A DNA stretch of 64,000 nucleotides from Cladocopium goreaui (taxonomy: Eukaryota; Sar; Dinophyceae; Suessiales; Symbiodiniaceae). A program made the position numbers and the translations under genes. Below are positions 48,801 through 60,800 of this stretch, piece by piece; the first letter of the stretch is position 1; each line of letters begins with the position of its first letter. Under the pieces are notes generated by a model that was not told where the DNA came from, searched no databases, and saw nothing but the letters and a program-made list of their open reading frames with translations. Location of the stretch: assembly GCA_947184155.2 (NCBI GenBank), contig CAMXCT020006748.1:1-64000 (forward strand), written 5' to 3'.

Positions 48801-51800
48801 CCCATTTTCTGGCACCAGCTCTGAGCAAATCCAAGCGTCCGTGTGAAAAAACATGTGGCACTAGTCCAGCCTGTAAAGCAAAAGCGATATAAAACTGGTT
48901 GGTGGTTTGGAACATAGCTTTTATTTTTCCATATGCTGGGAATAATCCCAACTGACGAAGTCATATTTTTCACAGGGGTTGGTATACCACCAACCAGTAA
49001 AGCAATGGGGATCATTGACAAATAGCGATGTACCTGGACGAATCTCTTAAAGATGACTGGTGAAGGATTGACTTTTTGTGTGTCCAACTGTTGAGAACGG
49101 GGTGCGTATCGAGAAGACATGCAGAACATCGTTCAAACAGGCGGGTCGACTGATTGAACATTGGGATGTACCTGGCCAACATGTGATAGATTTGGGATGT
49201 AACTGGCAAATGGGGACATCACTGGGCACACCTTCAAATAGATGCAGGATATAACAATGGGATATCCATATGTTACATCCTCCCTGAGCATAGTTCCCAT
49301 CCAAAAGTGGGCAAAAGGATGAAAGGATGTTATAAACCATCGGGTTTCGGCGGAGATGAATTTGAATGAATAGCGAGGTTCTAAACCATGTGATTTTAGC
49401 GTGGCCTGTTTGGTCATTCGGGCTAGGATATGGCGATTTGTCATTTGGTCAATGAATGGCACATGTTTCTGCAGTTGGAGAAAAACAAACAATTTCAGTC
49501 ACTTCTCATACGCATAGGTGCAGTGTATCATGTTGAAAGGAATTTGCATAGAGTCAACCTACATACATGTGCGGCTAGTAGGTGTGTTTTTTTTGGTTTG
49601 CTGCAGGTGTAACTGAACGATGTGATTCTCAACACTGCCATTGACATCCACGGAAAAGGCGCGCCTATCGGGAAGGCGGCTAGCAACGATGCTTTGGCAT
49701 GCGGCATGCCTGTATAAGTAGGGGAAGATTTCCATGGATCTAGGTATTGTTTTCTCCTCCCTATGTTCACTTGCTTGCCAGGTTTGATGTGGGCGTTTCA
49801 CACCCAGTCATGCCACTTGAAAAAGTGAGCACTGAACACTTCAAGGCTTTACGTTAGCTGCAATTCACTTTCTGGCTTTTTAGGTATTTGAGGATATTTG
49901 CGGTACCTATATACTTAAATAATTATATTTATATATATATACAGTGTATATATATATATATATATTACTATTTGGACATGTGTTTTCACATTTTTTCTTC
50001 AAGGACCCGTTGTTGATTTGGACGATTCATAGCCGCCTCTTGGGGCATGTGGGATCCCATGATTTGAGCGACAAAAACCCCAACCAACGTTTACACCTCT
50101 GGTCACTTCTACTGGTTGCTGTTGTTTTTATTTGTTTGGTGGTTATTATCTGTTTTTTTCCAAACTCTATTGCTTGTTTGTGGTTTGGAACATTTTTGTA
50201 TTTTTCCATTTCATTTATACAAAGGCACTACCAGATAGAATATTTTCCAGTGTTCGGGGATCGACGATTTTGCGGGTGAAACCTGGTTTGCAGTTGAGAA
50301 TATTCTATCTGTTTAAGATGAGTAGCAAAATGTTGATTTCGCGTATGTATATATATATATATACGAAATCGTTGATATTTTGAGCTTATAAATTATGGAA
50401 ATATATCTCCAAATCTACATGATTTTAAGCTGAACTATTCTATCTGTTGGATCCGTGTAATTATATATATATATATATGGTTTTCTGCATTTTCAATGGT
50501 ATATGTTATTCGGTGAAGAATGAACATCAACAATTTCAACAATTTCATATTAAAATGTTCATCAAAGAAGGAAACATCACTGGTACCATTGGTCTGTTGG
50601 AATATTCTATTTGTTGGTTTCATGTGTATATATATATATATATATGTTTTGAACCTATGGAATAAGGTTGTGTTTTATGCATGTCATTATGGATCACAGC
50701 ATGCACGATGAGCGCAATTCCACTAGCTTTGCACATTCCAACGGCAAAAATAGAAACATTTGGTTGCGTTTCTGCATTGAACACCAAACCAAAGTTATAT
50801 ACATACAAGAATTCAAAAATATGATGTTATCTGTATATATAATTATATATATATATATATATTTGTAGAATTTTCCTTTTTAAACGGTCTTCAAATCAAA
50901 AATCAACAGATAGAATATTCAGACTGGCGGTGCCAGCTTTGCTGGCAGTTACCTTCTATAAAGATCATATATTGGGAACACATTAGCGAAAGCCTTAGCA
51001 AAAATACGTTTTTTATGTATTTGGATGTGCAATTACAGTAGTAGAAACCACATGCAATATGTTCCTAGCCATCCCATAGCTATTCAATGATTTGAGTGAT
51101 ACAATATTTTGGAAAACATTGACACCAAATGCAACATTTTCTCCTCAATCCCTTAGATATTCAATGATTTCAGAAATACAACATCATGGAAAACGCTGAA
51201 ACCAAATGCATCATTTTTCTCAGCAATCCCATAGATAGTCAATGATTTAAGGTATGGAAAACATTGGAACAAAATGCAATATTTCGTCAGTAATCCCATA
51301 GAGAATCAATGATTTCAGGGATACATCATTTTTGCAGGTGAGAATATTCTATCTCTTCATTTGCTTGCTAAAATCATCAAAATCATATAGTTTCTTTATG
51401 TTTTTGCTTATCTTGAATATTCTATCTGTTGGATGTGCTGATAGCGTTTTGTCCTATTCTATCTGTTGTCCAGTGTTTTTTGAATATTCTATCTGCTGGT
51501 GACTTAGTATATGAGATGTCATCCTTCCCATTGACGAACTCATATTTTTCAGAGGAGTTGTAACAGGTTTGTTTTTTTATCATTATCACTGGTGTTGTCA
51601 TTATTTTCCTTATTGCCTGTATTACTTCTGTTAATTATTGTACTTGAATTATGATTGCCTTCGTAATTATATATAATATTACAGCTGATTGATGGTTTGG
51701 AACATGCTTTATTTTCCACAATACATGGGATAATCCTTCCTATTGACGAACTCATATTTTTCAAGATGGTTATTGCACCACCAACCAGCAAGGGTATTGG

Positions 51801-54800
51801 AAAATCACCATGCTACCAATGGGCAAATCAACTATTGTGACTGGGTCATTTTCAATAGCAAAAAGTAACAAATTACCAGAGGGAGTATATGGTTATTTAC
51901 CAACCACGAACTGATTTTCATATTTGTCAGAGGGGTAGGTATACCACCATCCAGATATTATCTATATATATATATATATACACTATATTAAAGCCATTAT
52001 GATCCAGTGACACAATGCCCAGGCACCCAGTGGACCTTTGCGTTCCATCTCTTGGATGGGATGCCACGGGATGCGATGCAGCCAGACGTCATAGGTCGCG
52101 GGATCATGGGGAGGTTCTGGTGTATAATGGATTTAATGATATAACTATAGTTCATGGGATATGTTCAGATATAGATACAACACCTCTATGGAGATATAGT
52201 TCATGGGGATTAATGATGGATTTATGATGTATACCCTCTGGTAAACAAACATAGCTATTGAACATGGCAATTTATAGTGGATTTTCCCATTAAACATTGT
52301 AATTTTCCATAGTCATGCAAAAGTTTACCAGGGGGTATTTGAGATATCTGTAGTTGGTTCCTACCAAATTACTGTATCTATACAGTTACGGCCATCTATT
52401 GGTTATAACGGGTTTTTTTCCATGGGACTATACATTCTATGAATGGGGTTTTGTTAGTACTTATAACTGGTAAAGGGCCATAACTGTAATTTCGGGAAGC
52501 ATACACCTATACCATCCTGATTAGTTCATAAGTACCCTTGTCATTGAGGATTTTAATGTTCAAGCAGGAAAATTCACCATTCCAATCAACCATTTACAGC
52601 TTCCACACTATGCTGCCGACCAGGTTGAAGTTGGTTCATGCGCTCAGTCAACCGCAGATGACTATACCCTCTGAAATTCAATCATGGTTAGCTGGAACAT
52701 CATCCCGTTTTTTTCGATGATATTGTCAGTAAAACCTCCAGTTCTAGTATATGTTCCCAGGCTTTCCCCACACTTGCCCATGATTTTCTCATGCAAACTT
52801 TCATTTGCACGATGTTCACTTGCCACCTCTGCCATAGGATAACCTATTGTCTTGGAGTTTGGATAAGCCGGGGGCGGTTTTTTTTAGTGACCATCAGAAG
52901 CTCGCTTTTCAAACTGCAACCGGAATTCAGGAATTTAGCTGAAGTCATTGGGTAAAGCATGGTAGACTGCTTGGGTAAGTCCATCAACCTGTCAGAAGAT
53001 CTACGGCAAGGGTATGCCGCCTCAGATTGGTGGCCAACAAGGTGGCCTAAGGCAATTGGGTGACGTATGGCAAAGGACAAGGTGGAAGTCAACAGATGGA
53101 TTTTGCCATGGCAATCGCAGCTGTGGCTGTGACTCAACGGATCGCCTTCGACATGGCCAGTGAGATCACCTGATGATTCTTTCGTGGCTTTTTAGAACGG
53201 CAAGCTGTCGGGCCAACGTGGCAATGGAAAATCATGGGGAATAGTGAGCAGTGTTCAAACCCCGGTCGATTGGTCAATGATTACTGGATATGGGGGTTAG
53301 ACTAACCACATCCAGATGATCCAAGTATGTTGTAGATTCTTATCGTCCCTTATGGGAATCCCTATCAGCCAGCACAAAGGGACGATGTTTCGGGTCTTGA
53401 ACGCTGCTCAAATATGGTTCCTCCTATAGCATCAACCCTAGAATCTCCATGTTTTGCTTCTAAAAGATCCAATGTTTTCTAAGGGCATCATCATTTGGTT
53501 GGTGGTTTCAAACATGTTTTTTTTTGCATACTATATGGGATAATCCTTCCCATGGACGAACTCCATCATTTTTCAAGATGGTTAAAACCACCAACCAGTC
53601 ATAAAAACGCTGGGTCAAGCTCCTGAACTGCCCATTTTTTGGTGGTCAACATCCAGCCAGGTGCTTGCGCCTGTGCCTCCTCTCTGCGACAAATGGCCGG
53701 GTGGCGCCGCGCGATGGTGCAGTTGGCGGTGGTGGAGGTCACAAAGGCGACTTGACGGTGGAAGACGTTGTAGAAAACTTCCATGTTGAATGTGAATGAT
53801 CATAGTGAATGGATGATAATGGATAATCATGGGTGATCATTTGTGGATGATAATAGATGATAATAGATGATAATAGATGATAATAGATGATAATAGATGA
53901 TAATAGATGATAATAGATGATAATAGATGGTAATAGATGATAATAGATGATAATAGATGATAATAGATGTTTGATGATGATCACACATTGAAAATAGATA
54001 ATGTTGATTGTTAATGATAATAGATGATAATGGAAAATCTAAGAAGTTAACGATAAGTAGATGATCATAGATGATAATGGCCTTCATTTGTAGAAGATGG
54101 CTAATGATAGTATATAGATGATAATGGATCATAGTGGGTGTGCTATAATCATAACTACCGTGGTTTAATGATGTTTACTGATGTCAGTCTCCATCTATCA
54201 ACTGATAGAAATCAACCACCAATTCATCATCAATGAAGGATTCATTATCAAGAATACTACTTAGCTAAAAGTAAGTTGCTTTGTGGGACATAACTGGGTT
54301 GATAGAAAAAAATGAAAGTTTTCATAATGGAATAACAATGGGATCACATTACCCTTGGAGGATTTGGGGACTTGCCATTGCCATGCTTGATTGCCGGGCA
54401 TGAAAAATGAAACATGTTTATCCATTGGCAACCCGTCCAACCCCATCTGTATGGTTTTTAGTACACAGCTGACTTAAAATTGTATCAAATGGGTATGAGT
54501 ATTAGTTGTTGCTGCTAATTTGTTGGCAAATATCCGTCCTTTAACCCCCACGAAGAGATTTAGACAGCTAACGATTGTTGCCATCGAGTTTTGATCTCAA
54601 GACTTATGATTAGATATGGGATATGGGATTAATTAACAATAAATGATAAATATAGATTTGTTGGTGATTTCACAAGTGGGACATACAACCAATCGTATCA
54701 TGATATTTGGGTGTGCTTAAAATTCGGAATGGTCTTTAACTCCAATAACTGGGATTGATGCCGGTGTATCCATCGATGGGGTTGCAAACCAATCTACATA

Positions 54801-57800
54801 ACTGCGGCGCGGCCTTCCGGTAAAACACCAATAATGAGGATGCCAGTAAAATTCCATGATTAACCATCGTTTACCACTGTGAACCATTATCAATTACAAT
54901 TCAAAATTATTAACCATTGCTGGCAGTTTGGAACATTTTTCTTTTTCCATATTGGGAATAGTCATTCCCAACTGACTAATATTTTTCAAGAGTTAAAACC
55001 ACCAACCAGATTATATCATGTTTTCCCATAAAGAAATGTGTTTTTTCCTGGAAAAGATAAAAGACCATGGGATTTCTGTCGCTGCCCCAGTTATCGCCGG
55101 GTCCTCCATCGCTGAGGTCCTTTGCAACGCTGTACCTTGGCGCACCAGCCAATGGGGTATTACCAAAGGGTATCCACTTCCATCGCCATCAAAGCCCTAC
55201 TCCATCCCAGAAATTTCCTAAAATAGGTGTACCCCACATCATCTAAGTCATGGATAGCCATGACTTGGTATTGAAACCAATTGTTTTTGGGAGCCTGCAT
55301 TTTGGGAAACCCGCACATAATTTGTACCAACCATTAACAATCGGGTATTAATAGCCCTTTACTAAGTGCATGTTTGATGGTAGTAGTTTACTATTTTCAA
55401 ATGGACCACTCACAATCACCCCATTTTGCGGCGTCACCTGAATGATGGTTAGATTGCAGGGAATCATCCCAAAATGGCCTTATTTCAGCTACTTTCAGGT
55501 TAGGGAATTACGAATTCAGCACCATTGAAACCCACCCTTTTAGATTGGCTATTGGAAGGAGTTTTACTACCCACTTATTTCGGATCATTATTGGCCATAG
55601 TAAGGAAACCTATCAACCAACTAGTATAATGACATGGGATGACAAGGGATGGCGGTATATTCTAAAATGGTTCCCTTGCAAAAAGACCCATGGCGGTTCC
55701 CGGCCATTCCCTTAGATTTGTAGCAGGGGAGCTGGGAACCAACCAGCATTTTCTTGTCTGATGAAAAAGCATCGTGTGTCACTGTTGGAATGAACAGTAT
55801 AGGCTGCTGCTGGCCTCTTGGGCCTCAGCATCCCAGTTCGCTGGCCGCGGCAAAGAACTTCCGCACCTGGGCGAAAGTTCATGCCGGAGCGGAAGAAGCA
55901 GACCGAGCATGTGCAGGCGTGGCTGCAAGACCTTGAGGACGAAGACAAAGTCTTCGCAGTAATAGCCAAAAGCATCGAAGATGGCAAGAACGAATCAAGC
56001 ACCCGGCGCCCGACTTGCAAGCGGAGCAGGAGGACTCCTCCCAGTAGACCGACAGTCCAAAGGGATTGGTTTGAGGTCAAAATTGGTTGAGCAGGTTGTT
56101 GGTTTATATGGGTTTCATGGGTTATATGATATGTGGGTCATCATATACTGGTTGGTGGTTTGGAACGTGTTTTATTTTCCATATGTTGGGAACAATAATC
56201 CCAACTGACGAACTCATATTTTTCAGAGGGGTAGGTATACCACCAACCAGCATATAATTGTATATATACAATATACGCTTTGAAAGGCATATAGGAAGGA
56301 GGGGGATCCGTTGAAAAATCAGAGGAGTCAGGTCCTGATGGTCCTGGATCTTCAGGGACAATGTTTGCTGGGCCGTATTGTTGGTGTCTACAGGTCTGTT
56401 AAACCAGATGTAGCCAGATAAATTACGACAAATGGATGTAGTATATGATATTATATGTATGTATGTTAAACGTTGTTAAACCATATGTTGCATACTAGAT
56501 GTAGATGTTCAACATATGGCCACGACTCAAAATGTCCCCAATGGTTACCTGGGACCCCAGGCGATCTGTAGGCCCGATCCATACGCCTTGATACCCAGAC
56601 ATGCCATACCAAGCCGCTTTGGTATACCTTCTCAATATACCATCTGGTTATTTAACATAGCCATGGAAAATCACCATTCTTAATAATTAATAGGTAAACC
56701 TTGGACTGTTCCCCCTTACACTAACAGTCACCACAATCCAGACCACAAAAAAAACACAAGCACGATGGACCCAAAATGCCATTGAGAAGTTGGGTTGGCA
56801 CATTTTGTCAGTCTACCAGCCCACAAAGAAGTTGGGTTTTTCACAGCATGAACCCAATAGTTCACAAAGAAGTTGGGTTTGTATATACTTTGACCGGAAA
56901 AGGCCAATGAGAGCTTAGGCCTGTATATTGAAAAATCCTGGGCAATCCAGTACAGAGACTCAGATTATGCACCATCCTATCGAACCAAAGGAGGCCCACC
57001 AAATAAATGGGTTTATGCTTTGTAGGCTGCCCCCAGAGTGATTTTGTTGGATAAAATTTCTTCATGACTAATATGACTTATCACAGAAAAAACAATCATA
57101 TCTCACTACCTATGACGCATGCGACAGAATCATGTGTGCTGATACTCTGACACACCCTAGTCTTTACTTTGAAAAGCTTTGCTTCTCAGTTTAAAAGTAT
57201 CATTGGCCGAAGGTTTTTCATATCGAATCATATGAATCATATGAATCATTTCATTGACTTGGCTGCCTGGTGTTCAAGCTAACCTGGGGCTTCACACTAA
57301 CAGGTGCCAGAGATGGCCTGGCCACACTAACAGGTGCCAAAGATGGCCACACTAACGGGTGCCAGAACTGGCCACACTAACGGGTGCCAGAACTGGCCAC
57401 ACTAACGGGTGCCAGAGCTGGCCACACTAACGGGTGGCACGGCCCTCAAGCAGGATCCAGGCTCAGGCTGGGCTGGCAGGCCCTAGCCGACTGCAGGTTC
57501 AGGACAACCTGGCGATTTGGGGGGGTCTGCGGTTGTAAACTTTTGGGCTGGGAAGTTGTGCTTTTTAAGCCTAAACGTTGTGTTTTTTTTTGTGCTTTTT
57601 CTTGTGGATAGTTGTGCTGTTTGTGCTAATTTTTGTGATCAAATCATCAGGGAAGTTGTGCACTTTTTGTTTTTTTTGTTGGTGAAGTTGTGAGGTTTGT
57701 TGTGCTAATTTTGTGATCAAATCATCAGGGAAGTTGGGTTTTTTTAAATGTTTTTTGTTGATGAAGTTGTGGTCGGTGCCAAATATAAAATCAATTAAAT

Positions 57801-60800
57801 GTTTTTATTTTTTCCTTGGCTTGTTGTTGTGCAAAAATGATCAGGGAAGTTGTGCTCTTTAAGCCTGAACGTTGTGGGTTTTGTCGTGCTTTTTCTTGTG
57901 GTTAGTTGTGCTGTTTGTTGCGCTAATTTTTGTGGTCAAATAATCACTCAAGTTGTGCACTTTTTGTGTTCTTTTTGCATGGGAAGTTGTGCTTTTGATA
58001 TTTTCTACCTTTTCCAAAAGCACGGCCGAGAGCACAAAAAAAACACAACATCAAGCAAGGGTTTTCCCTTAGCAAAATTTGTCCCTGAGCAAAATTTGTC
58101 CCTTAGTAAAACTTGTCACTGAAAAAATTGTCCCTTAGCGAAATTTCCCCCTTAGCAAAATTTGTCCCTTAGCAAAACTTGTCCCCTGGCAAAATTTGTC
58201 CCTTAGCAAAATCTGTCACTGAGCAAAATTTGTCCCTTAGCACAGTTTGTCCCTTAGCAAAATTTGTCCCTTAGCAAAACTTCTCCCTTAGCAAAATTTG
58301 TCCCTGAGCAAAATGTGTCACTGAAAAATTTGTCCCTTAGCAAAATTTTCCCTTTAGTAAAATTTGTCACTGAGAAATTTGTCCCTTGGCAAAATTTTCC
58401 CTTTAGCAAAACTTGACCCTTAGCAAAACTTGTCCCTTAGCAAAATTTGTCCCTTAGCAATACTCGTCACTGAGCAAAATTTGTCCCTTAGCAAACTCTT
58501 CTCTGTGCCCAAAAGGGATTTTATCCAACAAAATCTCTGCAAGCTCCAACTGAATAGATTTGATCTGGTTCCAAGGAGGCTGCCCCCAGAGTGATTTCAT
58601 ACTTCGGTTCAACATCAGAAAATTTTGGATTGAGAAGATTGGGCCTCTCAAATTGTTTGTGGTTTTGGTCCCTGGGTTGTTGTGCAATTTTGGCTGGGAA
58701 GTTACAATTAAAATCCATTATTCCACTGTTAGTGGGGGGGGTCACTCCAAGGTAAACCATCTATAAATGGGAAATTTTCCATGGCTATGTTAAATAACCA
58801 GAGTGTATAAGGTCTGGATCAAACCCCTGCATAACTCACTCGTTCCATACGTCCAGGTCACAGTGGAACGATCCATGCTCATTGGGATCCATTTGCCCAT
58901 GATCCCTGTTAGATCCACAATATGGATATGGATATCATATGGCCATGGATATCATTTACCCATTATTTTGGATACATTTGGCCATATCATATCCACAATA
59001 TGTCCCAATATTCCTCTACTATCCTCATTACAGAGCCATGGATCCATGAGGTCCTAAGCGTCATGGAGGCAGGGTGCAGCAACAGCTAGCGGGTATGGAG
59101 GAAGTAAGAAAACAGGGATATAATCATTGTGAATATTGCTAGACATGGAAATCCCCTATAAAATATGTTTTGCTGAAGTCAGAGTATTACTAAGGATTTT
59201 CTGGGCATATATATATATGTATACACATGTTATAAGTATATAGGAATGATGCAGCCATCAACAGCAGGGACTTAATGAGATCCAAGATTTTTAGTAGCCA
59301 ACCACCAAGGGATGGATCACCGAAATTTGGAGTTTAAACTTCAAAGAACTTTCCATGGCGAGCCGAAATAATCATCGGTAAATCTGGGTGAACTTTAAAA
59401 ATGGATGTCTTGCAGCGGTCACCAGGTTTCTTCGATGTGCATCTCGCTAACTTAGGATACAAAGGGGATTGTATACTTATAATTGTCATATAGCCTTTGG
59501 TAATCAAACCGAAAATTGATGGATGATTTTCGCAGTATATAAAACCTCCATTTGCAGGGGATTTGTCATTGCCATGTTTGAGTATTGGAAGCTTCTCATC
59601 AGTCCGGTTTCACTTGGGTTTTGAAAAATATCAGAAAACGAAACTTTGGTGCTAGATTGAATGGACTTTATATCAAAACTTAGGCGCTAGATTGAAACCT
59701 AAAATATCAAAAATATCATTTTTGCATTGTTCAAAACTCCCAGCACTGTGACCCCTTGAATGGACTTGCGAGACTGCGAGCTGATTGAATGCCTTCTAGT
59801 GACAAGTAGCTTCATCAGTCGCTTTCCGGGACCGCAGATTCCAAACCTAGGTATTAGAATCACCCCTTCCCCCTTTAGTAATATAGATATATTAGATATC
59901 ATTCGTTAATAATATATATAAATATTTAAATATCCATAAACAAATAAATATAATATAAATTTAAATATAAAGATCAAATATTTACAAATATCCCGCACAT
60001 GAAATGCTGGTTGAGTTTTCGGATGTCTTCATGATTAGAGCATTCTCGTTGTATCCCAGGTTCAGTGGCGTGCAGCCCTGTGGATGTTCCAATGGTCTTT
60101 GTCGAAGATCTCCTTAGTGCCTGGGCGTTGATCCGCCGCAACGGTCTGAAAATAGGCCACCTCCGAGTTCCAGGGTTGATGTCCCATTAAAATGGCTATT
60201 TGATGGTTTATCAGAGTTTATCACCATGCTGTGGATGGTTGCGAAATCTTGCACCACCAAAAGGATGCTTGAAACCCGATAAATAATGGGTTAAACCATC
60301 TATCAACTGGTGCAGGATTTCGCAACCATCCACCGTGTGTCCCATTTAATAGCTATTTGATGGCAAAGCCCATTTTCAGACAGACCCGTGTAACCATGAA
60401 AAATCGACTTTCAAGGTAAAGTAGATAACTCCAAATAGCCCTGCAACATGCTTCGATAACCCTCAATACCCTCTGGTAAACAAACATAGCTATTGAACAT
60501 GGCCATTTATAGTTGATTTACCCATTAAAAATGATGATTTTCCATATAGCTATATTGGTTTACCGGAGGGTAACTGATCTTTGCGATGGTGATCAAACTT
60601 GATGAATATGCTTGGGGTTGAGAATCACCAGCTGCATGGATTGTAGCTCTAGATGTTGAAGCCAGTCGTTTGATGATTGTTTGGAGCGCACCAATTCACA
60701 TCACTGGATCCAAATCCAACAGTGGTGGCTCCGATTCTTAGAGTTGCTGAAACGCCATTGGTCAATCCACTTTTTGGCTTTATTTTTGGAGGTTGAAGCA

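Noticed and set aside
55712-56080. 122-codon minus-strand frame
   Set aside because: It is opposite to a + strand TPR-like exon at 55837-55918; the minus product shows no recognisable pattern.
60040-60170. Minus-strand ankyrin-like reading (GCTPLNLGYNENA)
   Set aside because: An in-frame stop breaks it, and the + strand gives a better TPR-like helix with splice sites.
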